A stretch of DNA of 64,000 nucleotides from Tetmemena sp. SeJ-2015 (GCA_027382625.1 JAJKFJ010021740.1:20263-84262), one strand, 5' to 3'; shown: positions 34,110 through 46,571, counted from the first letter of the stretch. Translations and numbers: made by a program. Notes: generated by a model from the letters alone, not told the origin.

Positions 34110-35998
34110 ATGGAAGGTTAGCCTGACTAGCAACAGACAGCAAACCAAAAATAAAATATTGACAAAGCGCCGCTTCATTAGCCAATCAAGCGATCACCTA
34201 CTGAGAATTCGTTGTTACTAGAAGAAAAGTTCATTAAAGTAGGATATGACTAGTAGTTCTAAGTCCTCACTTACAATTAGTATCTAACGAGAGTATCTGG
34301 TGGATTTGGGAGGATGTAGCTAATTTGCCTCCTAGTTATCTTTCTTTTGAAAGTGGCAGGTACTTTAGTTAGCATGAATCTGGGGTTCTTAAAAATGGTT
34401 CCTGAATTTCAATGCACTAATATTGAATAGACTACTCCTTACTTATGCTCTCCCAAATACTTCTGTGATTTCAATAATCAAACTTACAGATCAGATATTA
34501 AACTAAATTTATTAAGATAAAACTATACTATAAAATGTTTCGCTTTAGTGTGGCAATAAATTGGGATAGCGCTTTTACTCTTAAAAACATGGTGACAAAG
34601 TTTGATTTGTACTGCTCAGAAAAGCTCTATTATGTTTTAATTGGAGGTAGCACTATGATAGGCCACGCTATTTTCCTCATATTTTTCTCTTAATTAATAG
34701 ACACTATTGGCAGGAAATCGGTTATTGTAGGCTCTTTGCTTGTTCTAATGGCTTCACTTGGAGCTATGGTATTCATCCCAGGGCTCATATTGCAATTTTA
34801 AATTATCATGAATAACAATGATATTTAAGCATTTAATTATCTATTTAAGCAATAGGTATTTTCATTTGGTTGATGTATGGTTGCTTGGTACTTTATGGGG
34901 TAGCCTCAGGTATTTTAAACTTGCAGGGTTGGATTTATTTGATAGAGTTTATGCCTAAGAACTACCAGGCAGGTGCAATAATCGTATCCAATTCCGGTAA
35001 AGGAGTAGCTCTGATTCTAGGTTCAATATTCTTCTTGGATATTTCAAAGAGGCAGGCATTCATGTTTATTTTCAACATAGGAATAGCAGCATTCGTGTTT
35101 CTAATTATAACTACTTATATTCCTGAATCGCCTAAGTACCACTATATGATGAAGCAGTATAAGAAAGCAAGGGAGATTCTCATAGAAATTGGAAAAGCAA
35201 ACAAACAGGATGAGGTTAAGGCTAAATTTTAAAGCATTTATTTAGTATACTATCTTTCGAGAAGAGGACCAAGACCCTAATATAGATATAAACGAAAGCT
35301 ACATGAATTCTTCTAAAGAGGACAATAATGAACAAACAAAAGAACACTCTCTCAATTTAACTAATAAAGACGATTAAAAAATTATTGAGACTGAAAGTAA
35401 AGTCATCAGAGATGGTTATAAGATATTTGATAGAACTAATTTCATTAAAGAAATCAAAGAGAATAAAGACTTCAGAGTCAACACTTTTGGAATCATCTTC
35501 TGCCATGCCGTATGCTCGTTCAGTTTCTCTCTGTTTACTTTAATGCTTCCAAGCTTAAAGGGAAATATCTACTTGAATGGTTTCCTAATTGGTTCATTCG
35601 AGGTCTTAGCTTATTCATTCTCAGGATTGATGATGAAAATGCTTGGACTTCGCTATTAAATAATCCTGTGTTACATGATATCCTTAGGAAGTGGAGTTGT
35701 TTATTAGCTCTTTGACTTTTCAGAATAGTCATCCCAGTTGAATGGAGCAATTCTCTTAGCTTTGCTTATGTTCGGAGTTGCAGCAAATAATAACTCTACA
35801 GCTTATGCTGCTTATGTTTGCTGTCCTCAAGAGCTCACAGCCACATTTTTTGTTGTTCAAAGCTGCTTCACTTCTATTTTTGTGATGTTCAGTCCAATTA
35901 TAGCCGAGTGGGATACTTAATTAGTAGTTTCTGGCTTTCTAATGCTCACAGCTTCCTGTATATTTGTATCGTACTCAATCAAATTTAAGAATGTTTGA
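34110..35998 (+). CDS. SLC22-like organic ion/sugar transporter (major facilitator superfamily)
   Basis: Polytopic membrane transporter. ATG 34110; TGA 35996-35998. A cytosolic Gln-rich N-terminus is followed by a transmembrane segment (LICLLVIFLLKVAGT), a luminal loop with several Cys, NMVTKFDLYCSEKL, then a helix ending SQLIDTIGRKSVIVGSLLVL, which carries the MFS DxxGRK loop. More helices follow (YGCLVLYGVASGILNLQG, GVALILGSIFF), then the PESPKYHYMMKQYKKAREIL motif typical of SLC22/SV2-type carriers, an acidic central loop and C-terminal helices. About 540 residues. IESs at 34498-34580, 34797-34843 and 35227-35254. Substrate cannot be read from sequence. Confidence 0.85.
34498..34580. other. 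IES, pointer TTAAA (83 bp)
   Basis: TTAAA at 34498-34502 and 34581-34585. Excision gives TYRSDIKNMVTKFDLYC in the transporter; unexcised reading hits TGA. Confidence 0.78.
34797..34843. other. IES, pointer TTTAA (47 bp)
   Basis: TTTAA at 34797-34801 and 34844-34848. Excision gives PGLILQFQAIGIFIWLMYG, a continuous membrane helix. Confidence 0.65.
35227..35254. other. IES, pointer TTT (28 bp)
   Basis: TTT at 35227-35229 and 35255-35257. Excision gives DEVKAKFREEDQDPNID, restoring the transporter frame. Confidence 0.65.
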
Positions 35999-36254
35999 GG
36001 ATACTTATTTTTTAAATATAAATGCACCTAATCTCGCAATATAACCACGAATCATTCATAATTTGTTGATTAAAGATTTCAAATATACTCTAATTTTTTA
36101 ACTAAGCATTCTCGATCTATTATGCTAACTCATTCAACCTCCTAGAGCCGCAGCTAAAGGAAGACTGAATTCTCTTTTGGTAATCCTTCATTCATTTTTA
36201 TGATCATTAGAAAAACCTCTTTTTGACTCTCATTCTTACTGGTAACGATTTAAA

Positions 36255-37331
36255 ATGGCCTGTTATTTATTCAATCCGCTGTAAGAAGCCACATCCTATG
36301 ATTATGATTTATAGGAACTCCTTGGTACCAAACTAAAAGATTCATGATTACAAGTAATACCTAGAGGACATGAGAGGTCGAGAGCAACTTGAAAAGGAAA
36401 AGGGAAAGACTTTAATGCTCACTGATTATCAAAAACATGTCATAAGAAGAGCGCAGATTGTTACAGGTGCTTCTGTTCATCCTGATACAGGCCAGATAAT
36501 CAGCTGGCCTTGGAGGATGAGTTCGTTCCTATATCTTGGTCTTCCTTTGACAATTGGACTCACGATGGCTCCTCCCACTTTTGCAAGCACATTTTTCTGG
36601 ATATGGGCATCTTAGACATATTTTTCAGGTGTAAACATTGCAAACAGGAATGCTTCAAGTGAAGAAGGTTATAGAAACACTTTCATGGGTTTCACAGCAG
36701 GAGCGGCCGCAGGAGTAGTCTTAGCCCTAGTTCTTAGAGGAGCTATCCACCAACTCACTCCTCCCTCGATCTTAAACAATGCTGGAAACAAAGTTCTATT
36801 TAATACAACAACTAGCTTTATTGCTCTCTCAGGAGCTTCTTATATCAATACAGTTGTGAGTAGATACAACGAGCTAAAGAATGGCGTTCTAATTTATGAT
36901 GAAAAAGGCAAAGATGCAGGAGTCTCTAAACTAGCTGCGCAAAAGGCTATATTCCAGACAGCAATGACGAGAATAGCAATAGTCTTCTAAATGGTCTTTG
37001 TTCCTGGCACAATTAAATTAAATTAATTGTTGGACTGCTGTAAAAGTACAAGTATGTGCCGGAAACTCCTCTTCTTAAATCTTTGGTCCAAATTCTTGTT
37101 GTTGGATCAGTTTTAAAAAATAAAAATAAAAAATAAAAATAAAAATAAAAAATAAAAATAAAAAGTTTTGTCTCTAGCTATGCCTGTTAGTCTTGCTTTA
37201 TATAACAGAGAGTAAAATTATTTTAAGAGAGGGATAGATTCCGATTTAAAAAAATAGAACATCATTTGCAAGGTTACAGAATGGAAAATGGAAGTACCCC
37301 TCAATATTTGTACTTCAATAGAGGATTGTGA
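36255..37331 (+). CDS. SFXN: Sideroflexin (mitochondrial serine carrier family)
   Basis: Inner mitochondrial membrane protein; in animals SFXN1 carries serine for one-carbon metabolism. Clear family blocks: the HPDTG signature with the following helix (SVHPDTGQIISWPWRMSSF), NIANRNASSEEGYRN, GFTAGAAAGVVLALVLRG, NKVLFNTTTSFIALSGASYI, NGVLIYDEKGKD, KLAAQKAIFQTAMTRI, VPGTI, KYVPETPLLKSLVQILVVGS and the C-terminal YFNRGL just before TGA 37329-37331. Start ATG 36255 is the likely one. Frame breaks near 36,335, 37,010-37,040, 37,100-37,170 and 37,210-37,260 indicate IESs; for the last, an AGA pointer joins NRE to HHLQGYRM. The AAAAAT tract at 37,114-37,165 lies in one of them. Confidence 0.92.
37114..37165. 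repeat. AAAAAT tandem tract within a sideroflexin IES
   Basis: Roughly nine units of A4-6T. It interrupts the sideroflexin reading frame between GGSVLK-like sequence and AMPVSLALYN and so is probably removed with an IES. Confidence 0.8.
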
Positions 37332-37426
37332 AATAATTGATTCCTTAATTTAATTCTTAATCATTTAATCATTGAATCTTGCTCTGACTAGATGTTAAAC
37401 CTTAATATTTGCAATTATGTTTACAT

Positions 37427-38731
37427 TCATGTATGCTTAATGACCAAAAGTAATAGACAAACGATAATAGATACAAGCAAACAGCTGAGCACTCCCTTTG
37501 CTCTCATAGATTTCTCGATTTTTACCGTCTTTTCAAGATGAACTATTCCTTGCTTTACATCTTTGTGAGCTTACTCGACGTTGAAATCTATTCTATCTAA
37601 AATGGTGCCTTGCTCAACTACCAATACTGATAAATCTTTGAAAAGAACAGCCAAATCATTTATCGTGTTTACTAAGCCTTTGATTTCTTTGTTTCTAACT
37701 CTTTAGGTATGATCTATTTCTTCGTCCTCTTCAAGAACTTGCATTTGCGAGTCGTCATTTAAAAATTGATCCATCTTTCCTCGAGCTGACTTGAGTTCTC
37801 TAACTCCCACATCGTCATGCAATTCTTAAACTTTGAGATAGTGCTTCTTTTCTCTAGTTCTTAGTTTGAAAGTGATGTCTTTTAGCCTTGTAGCCAAAGT
37901 AATCTGAATATTTTAGCGAACTATTATAACTTTACAACTCAATCTTTATCTTACTTTAATCATCGTATTTATCATCTGACTTGAATTTCATTAGCTCTTT
38001 GAGTTTACTGTCGCAAGCTCTCACTAACTAAATTATGAACATTAAAATGCAATAGTGATTTACATCAGTGACATCTTAAGCAATATTGTTAATCTATTTT
38101 TGGAGTGCAGTGGTTGACTCATCTTCATCATCGTCTAGGAAGTTTACTTTCAGCCGTTTCTATTGTAGCTTCTTGAGTTCGTTCACTATTGAAGATCTTA
38201 ATGAATTTTATCTTACTTTTAGCATCTATTTCTTCTATGTGTCTTTCAATTTCCTCTTAAATGTCAACCCATATAGGAGGCAGAAATCTCTTTCCATACT
38301 CTATTGAAGAGTCTTCACTTGAAGCCTTTGTTGACATTGGCAGTAGTTTCACATTATCATTCACTTTCAAATAAAATAAAACTTTCTCTAGCTCCTAGGG
38401 AGAAGAAAGCCCACTATACGTTCCATTATTCTAGCTTTAAAGAATTGTTGAACTGTTGAAATCGCTTGAGGAAGAAGACAGAAATGTTCCTTTTAGAGGC
38501 TTAAATCTATACAGACAATTCAATACATTTTTATGAATAGGAAAATATTTTCATTCTAAAAATGGAGTTATTTTTGTTGACTACAGATTCTAAATTCCAA
38601 TTCACTAACCTATCTCTATTGTTTTCAAGTTCTATTTCCTTATGCTTGAACTTTAGGAAGAGTGGAGTTAGATTTTTAACAGTTCCTTTAGACCTTGATA
38701 GTGGGGTCTAATTTTGTTTAAGAGATGTCAT
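37427..38731 (-). CDS. STX16: Syntaxin-16/Tlg2-like Qa-SNARE
   Basis: Membrane fusion SNARE of the trans-Golgi/endosome route. Minus strand, ATG 38729-38731 (MTSLKQNQTPLSRSKGTVKN), TGA 37427-37429. The C-terminal SNARE motif reads NDLAVLFKDLSVLVVEQGTI followed by LDRIDFNVEQAHKDVKQGIV, with the central Gln of a Qa-SNARE (VEQGTILDRID), which is characteristic of syntaxin-16. A single C-terminal membrane anchor follows (VLSCLLVSIIVCLLLLVI) with a short HT tail. The middle contains the expected helical N-terminal domain, although its frames are broken near 37,925-38,100 and 38,480-38,590 by introns or IESs not resolved here. Confidence 0.85.
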
Positions 38732-38855
38732 TGAATTTTTAGAGATTATCAATTTTGTTTATAATTTAATATTTTAAGCTGAGACTATTGGAAAATTAAA
38801 ATACTTATTGATACTTAGGAGCTCTAAATTATAAGTATTCTTTATTATATATTCA

Positions 38856-40675
38856 ATGGCATCCACTGCAGGTAAGTTTAGAGTCTTGAATTCTATTTCT
38901 GAATAATGACAGATATGTGATTAGTCTAATATATTGTTTCTTGTAGATGATCATGCACTGATGATCAAGACTATTTCAGAGGTCGTTCAAAATTTAATCC
39001 AATCTTATGACAGAGGTGAGCAAATCAACTTAACAAAGCTAAAGACTAAAATTGCCGCAAAGAATAAGCTTAAAAAGATGCCCAAAATCGTCGATATTCT
39101 AGCTGCTCTTCCAGAAAATTACAAGGATAAGCTTAATCCAATCCTTAAAGGAAAGCCTATCAGAACTGCTAGTGGTGTTGCTGTTGTAGCAATTATGATA
39201 TTTTATTTAATTAGAATTATGAGTAAGCCTCATAGGTGCCCTCATATTGCTATGACAGGTAACATCTGCGTGTATTGTCCAGGAGGCCCAGACTCCGATT
39301 TTGAATACTCAACTCAAAGCTACACTGGCTATGAGCCTACTTCAATGAGGGCAATTAGAGCTAGATATAATCCATATCTCTAAACTAGAGACAGAGTGGA
39401 ATAGTTGAAACGACTGGGTCATGATACTGATAAAGTAGAGTTTATCGTAATGGGTGGAACTTTCTTGAGTTTAGACTAGCAATACAGAGACTATTTCATC
39501 AGAAACTTACATGATGCTCTCTCAGGGCACTCTTCTAATTCAATCTAAGAAGCTATAGCATACTCTGAACAATCAAAGTCTAAGTGTATAGGAATTACAA
39601 TTGAAACAAGACCTGATTATTGTCTCAAGCCTCATCTTAATTTTTGAATAATTTAATGATATGCTGAACTATGGTTGCACTAGAATTGAAATAGGAGTGC
39701 AAAGCATTTACGAGGATATAGCTAGAGATACAAACAGAGGCCACACAGTTCAAGCAGTCTCTCAATGCTTCTAGCTAGCGAAGGATTGTGGTTTTAAAGT
39801 TATCGCTCATATGATGCCTGATTTGCCTAATATGGGATTAGAAAGAGATATCGAAGGTTTTAAGGAATATTTTGAGAATCCAGATTTCAGAACTGATGGC
39901 TTAAAGGTCTATCCAACTTTGGTCATCAGAGGTACAGGTCTCTATGAGCTATGGAAAACTGGAAAGTATAAGAACTATGACCCTAACACCTTAATTGATT
40001 TGGTGGCTAAAATTCTGGCTCTCGTTCCTCCTTGGGTGAGAATTTACAGAGTTTAGAGAGATATTCCCATGCCTATAGTAACATCTGGCGTGGAACATGG
40101 AAACTTGAGAGAACTTGCTCTGAAGAGAATGAAAGACTTGAACTTACCTTGCAGAGATGTGAGAACCAGAGAAGTAGGAATTCAAGAGATTCATAATAAA
40201 GTTACTCCTGAGAATGTTGAATTAATTCGAAGAGATTACTATGCTAATGGAGGATGGGAGACTTTTATTGCTTACGAGGATCCTAAGCAGGATATTTTAA
40301 TTGGCCTGTTGAGACTTAGAAAATGCTCTGAAGCAGGAACCTTTAAGCAAGAGCTTGTAGGAGCATCGATAGTTCGTGAGCTTCATGTCTATGGAAGTAT
40401 TGTACTTTTAAATATTTTTACCTATCCATTCTAGAGACCCAAATAAGTTTTAGCATTAAGGTTTTGGAACTATGCTAATGGAAGAGGCTGAGAGAATAGC
40501 CAGAGAGGAGCATGGATCATACAAGCTAGCAGTTATATCAGGAGTAGGCACCAGACACTATTACAGAAAACTCGGGTATGAATTAGAGAACACATATATG
40601 GTCAAGTAACCTTTACCCATTTTTTAATCCTAATATGTTTTAAAGCATAGTGTTTACTTAAACAACGATGATTGA
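38856..40675 (+). CDS. ELP3: Elongator complex protein 3 (radical SAM tRNA-modifying acetyltransferase)
   Basis: Catalytic subunit of Elongator, which forms the cm5-type side chain on wobble uridine of tRNAs. ATG 38856; a 75-nt GT-AG intron (38872-38946) after MASTA. Radical SAM cluster motif C-x9-C-x2-C lies in [71 protein letters not shown] and [18 protein letters not shown] follow, then the GNAT domain ([40 protein letters not shown]). Nearly full identity to other ELP3s lets three IESs be read exactly (39192-39215, 39637-39652, 40403-40418). The stop is TGA 40673-40675, about 20 codons beyond the usual MVK end, so a 3' IES or a genuine extension is possible. Confidence 0.97.
39192..39215. 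other. IES, pointer ATTATG (24 bp)
   Basis: ATTATG at 39192-39197 and 39216-39221. Excision gives [18 protein letters not shown]; unexcised DNA inserts 8 residues next to the invariant SAM-cluster region of ELP3. Confidence 0.92.
39637..39652. other. IES, pointer TTAAT (16 bp)
   Basis: TTAAT at 39637-39641 and 39653-39657. Excision gives [18 protein letters not shown]. Unexcised, ELP3 is frameshifted and meets TGA inside the insert. Confidence 0.95.
40403..40418. other. IES, pointer TAC (16 bp)
   Basis: TAC at 40403-40405 and 40419-40421. Excision gives [20 protein letters not shown], as in other ELP3 proteins. Confidence 0.9.
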
Positions 40676-40912
40676 AGAAAAATTTAATAATTAATTGAGT
40701 TATTCATTAAATTTAACAGCTAATCATTAAATAAATTCTTAACTATAATACTCTCCGAACTTACTCGAAATTATGTTTTCATATTTATATATAAACAAAA
40801 TCAATTTAAAATCAATTTAAGTTATATCTTTAGGTTAAATGATTTTCATACTAAAAATTTTAGAATTGACTTATATTTTTATATATCGATTTTAAATTAA
40901 TATCTGAAAATA

Positions 40913-43241
40913 ATGATAGGAAATCACTCCCTCGACTAAAATCAGAAACACTGTGTTGCCATAAACGAAAGATATTTCGGGCAAAGAGTTCAATCGAATT
41001 TTTCTTCGCTTGACTACAATCCATTCATCAATTTTCAAAAACCACCTATCTATCAGTCTCTCACAAGTTCTCATGGTCCTATGGATTCAACTGCCAATAG
41101 TTCTAGCTATAACAGCAAGCTTATTTCTGGATAATGCTCATCAGCATCATCTATTTAAGCTTCAAAAGTATAATAAGTTTTTTTTCTCCAAAAATATTTT
41201 CTTCAAGGTCTAATTCTATCACTTACAACTTTTTATAATACTCTTAACTTTTCCAAGGCCTGTGCCCAAAACGACATTTTGCCAAAGCAAACACGCCAAA
41301 GCAGTCAGAAAGAAAACTCCAGCTTGCAAAGTAATATGAATCAACTCTCTAAGGGAGCTAGCAGAAGTTCTTGCTTGAGCTCTAAAAGATCTATAATTTC
41401 TACTAGTTCTCTGTCTAATGGTCGTTAATCTGTTCTAAGTTAAGACTCTTGCGCGTAAAATTCTAGTAGGAGCAGCAGTAACACTTTTAAAGGGGATCGA
41501 TTCATTCCTTACAGAGGAACTCAAGACAACTTTATGGAGGAGTATATTATCAACAACGATCACCCATTTACCTAAGCCAAAAAATAGCTCAAGTAAAGCC
41601 GTTAGCCCAATTCTCTGCAAACTTAACAACCCAACAATAATAACTAGCTTTCAAACGGATAGTTGCCAGAGGCAAACTAGAGACCACCTAATTCCAATAA
41701 CGAGGATAACTCTCATATTTCTCAGTCAAATATCAGCAATAGCAATGAGCCCTCTTCTGTCGCATATCTTCAAGCCACACCAAATGAAAGCAACAGTAGC
41801 TAAGGGTCACCTTCGCTAGATCATATTCAATATTCTCGAGGTTCAGGCAATAAGATCAAGCAAACCTTTTAAGAATTTATCGCGGAGAGTTTATTTACAA
41901 GTACAAGAGGTTCTCCTAACACGCTTACTTTAAAAGAAGCTGAAGAAGAGGAACATCAGCTTAGATCTAAGGCTTTCATAAGTAAACCTTCGAAAAAGTA
42001 AAGAATACTGACTTTCAAAGAGAAAAAAGGATGCTAGACTCTTTCTTTGCAAAATAACCTCTCTCTAATAAGTTCAATAGCCTAAGAAAAAAGTTAGATC
42101 TAGTAAAAGAGCATACGTTATATTCCTTAAGTTCCAGAAAAAATTTTAGATGCTCCAGATCTTCTCGATGACTACTATCTAAATCTTCTTGATTGGAGCT
42201 AAGAGAATATACTTGCCGTCTGCCTTGCACAAACAGTGTATCTATGGAACTCTAAATCAGGTGAAATCAAGTAATTGTTTGACTCAGAAAATGAGTTAGA
42301 TTATGTTACCTCTGTTTCATGGATGAACGGATCAAGCTAAGTATTAGCAATTGGAACTTAGAGTAAGCAGATCCATTTGTGGGATACTTAGAAATTTTCT
42401 CATATTTAAACTCTTGCAGATTAACATACTGAGAGAGTAAGTTCCTTAAGCTGGAATCCTACTCACACTTCTATTTTAAGCTCAGGATCTCTTGACTCAT
42501 TCATACATAATAACGATGTGAGAATCAGACAAAGAGATAGCATTGTTTGCACCTTTAAAGCCCATAGGCAAGAGGTCTGTGGCCTTAAATGGAGTCCAGA
42601 TGGCTCTCAGCTCGCAAGTGGAGGCAATGATAACTTACTTTGCATTTGGGACATCAATAGCAGAATAACAGGATTGAATTAACAGAGGAATATCAACTAA
42701 ACTTCTCAAGTCTATGGACCTAAGTTTTGCCTTGCTGACCATAATGCTGCAGTCAAAGCTCTTTCATGGTGTCCTTGGTAAAAGAATCTCCTTGCTTCGG
42801 GAGGAGGTTCAAGAGACTAATGCATCAAGATTTAATTATTTAAAAAAGTTTTGGAACACTGAAACTGGAATGCTAGTTAGCTCAACCTAAACTGACTCTT
42901 AAGTATGTGCTCTTTAGTGGAATCCTTTCGAAAAGGAAATTCTCTCTTCCCACGGGTTTATAAATAATCAACTATCAATATGGAAATACCCTTCAATGAA
43001 AAAAGTTGCAGACCTAAGAGGACACACTAGCAGAGTTCTTCATTTGGCTTTGAGTCCTGATGGTACGACTGTTGCAAGTGCAGCGGCTGACGAAACCTTG
43101 AGGTTTTGGAAAGTATTTCAGCCTCCTCTTGCAAAGTCTAATACCTAGAAAGACTCAAAAGGGCAAAGTTCTAAGAATATTCCACTCTCAGAAAGTTCAA
43201 GGCTTTTCTAAAATCCTACATCGTTTGCCTCTCTTCGCTGA
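40913..43241 (+). CDS. APC/C activator of the CDC20/CDH1 (Fizzy) family
   Basis: WD40 adaptor that brings substrates to the anaphase-promoting complex. ATG 40913. A long Ser/Asn/Gln-rich N-terminus includes GDRFIPYRG, close to the C-box-associated motif. The propeller starts [16 protein letters not shown] and contains [88 protein letters not shown]. It ends FASLR before TGA 43239-43241; the terminal Leu-Arg corresponds to the IR tail that docks on APC3. An IES (42827-42845) cuts the propeller; another interruption probably lies near 41,165-41,230. CDC20 versus CDH1 cannot be settled by eye; the C-terminal half looks CDH1-like. Confidence 0.92.
42827..42845. other. IES, pointer AAG (19 bp)
   Basis: AAG at 42827-42829 and 42846-42848. 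Excision gives [18 protein letters not shown] in the WD40 propeller; unexcised reading ends in TGA. Confidence 0.88.
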
Positions 43242-43248
43242 TACCAAA

Positions 43249-46200
43249 ATGCTTATAAATACAAAATTTTATCAATGCAATGTAATTAGAATACTTTCCA
43301 ATAATTTATTCTCCTCTCAATTCATCAGCTTAAGTGCAAATGCAGCAAAATCAGAATTAATTGAAATTCTAAAAATGTATTCAAAGTACTCGGTATCAAT
43401 ACCAAATAATTTACAAACTACTCGGCCTCCAGCATATCGAGACTAATCTAGTCTTATTACGCCTAGTCATTTGCAAAATATGAACGCTCGTAAGAATCTC
43501 TTGAAATTATATTAAGTTAGATCACAGCATGCCTGGTGCTCATTGAGATCTTTCAATGTGGAAACCGTTGATGGCTGATGAAATGTTAAAATCATTTGAC
43601 ATGAGAAAGTACAATTCTGAGAAGAAAATAGAGAATTATAAATGGATGGTACCTAATGATTTCAAGAGAGAGGGATATTACTACAATGTTTTCAATTCTC
43701 ATCATCATTTAAATCCAGTTAACACAAAGCCAAGTAAATATGGATACAATCGAAGTGAAGTAATTTAAAAGCAGGGAAACTTGAAAAGTTAGTATAACAT
43801 TGCAGGCGGCTAAGTTGAGCCTGATTTTCATAGATAGGTTGATGATTTGGAAAACTTTGATTATTTTTGTTACGCACAATAAGAGAGCGCCAGTTATGGA
43901 AAGGAGTTACAACTCAAATGCAACTCTCCATACAGTTTCAGGAGGTCCTTATTCAGGCTATCACTCATTTTTAGTGCACTAATAACCAGGCTAATTTTAG
44001 GAAAGAGTGGTAGTGAATGAGTTCGACATTGAATGGTTTATCCGTCAAGCAATAAAATGGGATGACCTCTTCGTCACTAGTTGGAATCAAATCGAGGATG
44101 TAAAAGAAAGAATAACTAAGTTCTTAGCTAACTTCCATGGCCATAATGATTTCGATGTTTATATGGGAAACGGTTCAAGAACTTCCATGAGTTATTTTCC
44201 GTGGGAAGATTATCAAATATTTTAAGTCCTTGAAAATTGCAGAGTTAATGAAGAAGAGATGCTTCTAAACCTCAGTAGGATTCCTGATGATACCCTATTG
44301 TACTAAGTTAGATGGGTAAAGTATCAAGAACTCATGCGAATAAGAATCGAGATTTTATTTATTAAGAGATTGAAAGATGGCTTTATTTTTTAGCAAATGA
44401 ATTCAGAAGGCCTTACAACCCTCCTGTAATTTTAGAAGAACCTAAGAAGCCAGGAAATAAATATCAAGGGGAGTTTGTTGTATTCTGGGATTACATTCTT
44501 GATATTTTTAAGAAAGTTAGAGATGTTCAAATTGTCTATGGAATATACAACCAAGGTGGCACTATCTTAAAGCCTCGACTTGTTGATAATAAGCCTGTAG
44601 AAACTAATTCCAAAACTAAATATGCTGGTCAAGCCATGTTTGATATTTCACATTTGATTAAGGATGTTAAGGCTGACGATTAAAACTTCTTGATTTTTGA
44701 GGTTTAGGCAAATCCTGATGGGGAAAAATTAAGTATCTAGTCTCTCGGTTTAGATTAAGGTAACGGCTATCCTCTGAGAGAAGGAGGAGACATAGATGGT
44801 TGGGATATATTCAGCTAGTGGGAAGATGCTGACTAAGGAATGAAAACCATTGGATGGTCTTTTGTTGATCTCTTTGATTTAAAGAAGAATTTTAAGCATG
44901 GACCTTACAAAGTACCATTATACTTGCCTCCTACAATGGTTGATATTGATATTAAAAGATTTCAACAATAGGCCATAAGAATCCCTAAAACTATGGTCTA
45001 TCTAAGATTAGATTATCCAGATCTACCTGAAATCGTGAATATAGATTTATAATTTAGATGGATGTCACTTGAGCTATTAGCACTTGTATAGATTACCTGA
45101 CTATCATAATTTTATGTGCAAGTATGCAGTGACTACCCCTGGAAGAGATCCAGAGTATAAAAGTCCTGGAGTTAAAGTTTTTGTCCACTCAGGAATTGGA
45201 TGGTTCCCTGAAAGGAAAGTAAGAGTAGCTTGGTGCATCTAAATTGGTAAGCATATTCTCTCAGAATCAGAGGACTCACTTTGTTTTTATGCTACTTAAG
45301 GATAGAATCCTAACTTTATTTATATATTTTGTTAACGTCAAGCAATACATTAGAGACAACGGAGTGCCAACAGATGTTGTGCCATTTAATGATGGGAAGG
45401 ACTGGTTCAGAGATTTCTATGACCTCATATGGAAGCTGTGGGAGAAAAAGCTTGAGAGTGATATGTATCTCATTATTCAGTATCTCTAACTCAAAGAAAA
45501 TTGCATCCCATCAGCTTCTAATTCTATTTCAAGAGTTCTGCTTGAGGAAGAATACGATTTGCTTGGATATGGAGTAATTAAACTGAATGGGAAAGATGGA
45601 AAGCTTAAGTTTGGAGACTATAAATTAGAACTTCATGAGGGACCTGTCTACGTGGAAGAAGTCGATAATCATCCCAAAAATGGAAGATACATTTGGGTTA
45701 GTGTTGCAAACCCAGGTACAATATAATTTAATTTATACATTCATTAAACCAAGGACTCCTCTAGGAAATTAAGCACCACCAGATGTGATAAATAAGTTCC
45801 AAGAAAGATTTATAAAATACAATATACTATTTTAAATAAAATTTATTGTAAGTCCAAGAGGGTTTAAAAGCAACCAGTAGAGCCTGCTCAACAAAAATAG
45901 GGCTCTAAATAATCAAACCCCACTCCTTCTTCCAATCAACTTAAACCCCCTTCTCGATAGCCTACTAAGATGAGTCAGTCTTAGTCTTAGAAAGCTATTC
46001 TTCCTGCAATATAACAGAATTTAGCTCAGTCTATGAGTTCCAAAGGCCTTACCAACATGCAAACTGCTGCAACTATGAAGACTTAATCTTCAATCAAAAC
46101 TCCTTCCTCAGGGCAAAAGACAGTCAGCTTTCCCTAAATCAAATAAACCTGGTAAAATAAATCTTTTTGACATGTGTAGTAAATATAATTTAGAACAGCA

Positions 46201-46466
46201 GCATGAATCCAGCATCTAGATAAGGTACGAATTCAATTACTCCTCGATAATAGTAATAACCACTCACTTCTAGATCCACCAATCCGCAAGGCAACGTCCC
46301 GTTTAAACCAACTATGAAACTCACTCCCAACGACATGAAAAAGCCCAACATGGATAGAAATGCTCAAAGAGTTAGCAGGAGCTAGTCCCGAGGCCTCTCG
46401 AGATAAAGTAGTGCTAGATCTTTGGACTCAAAAGCAAGTAGGAGAACCAAATTCAAAAATAAGTGA
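43249..46466 (+). CDS. CCDC17-like protein (probable ciliary function)
   Basis: Plus strand, TGA 46464-46466. Blocks: GGPYSGYHSFLVHQQPGQFQ, FVVFWDYILDIFKKVRDVQI, TKYAGQAMFDISHLIKDVKA, NPDGEKLSIQSLGLDQGNGY, IGWSFVDLFDLKKNFKHGPY, KVPLYLPPTMVDIDIKRFQQ, PKTMVYLRLDY, with a repeated C2-like module later (GIGWFPERKVRVAWC, GYGVIKLNGKDGKLKFGDYK). This tandem layout resembles CCDC17, a protein of ciliated organisms. The tail is Gln/Ser/Pro-rich. The chosen start ATG 43249 is only 8 bp after the previous stop and may be wrong; conserved sequence begins by about 43,560. Frame changes near 43,500, 43,870, 44,300, 45,060, 45,250-45,340, 45,490 and 45,720-45,860 mark introns or IESs. Confidence 0.65.
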
Positions 46467-46571
46467 ATCCCTGTTGTTGTATCTATAGTTTTATTTCTTA
46501 AGTTTAACTAATTCAACTGTCTGTACTTAAATTTAGGTTCCCAAAAATTATAATTAATTTATTTAAATCAA

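Noticed and set aside
41170..41245. TATAATA pair in the APC/C activator as an IES
   Set aside because: Excision leads to an early TGA; the interruption there remains unresolved.
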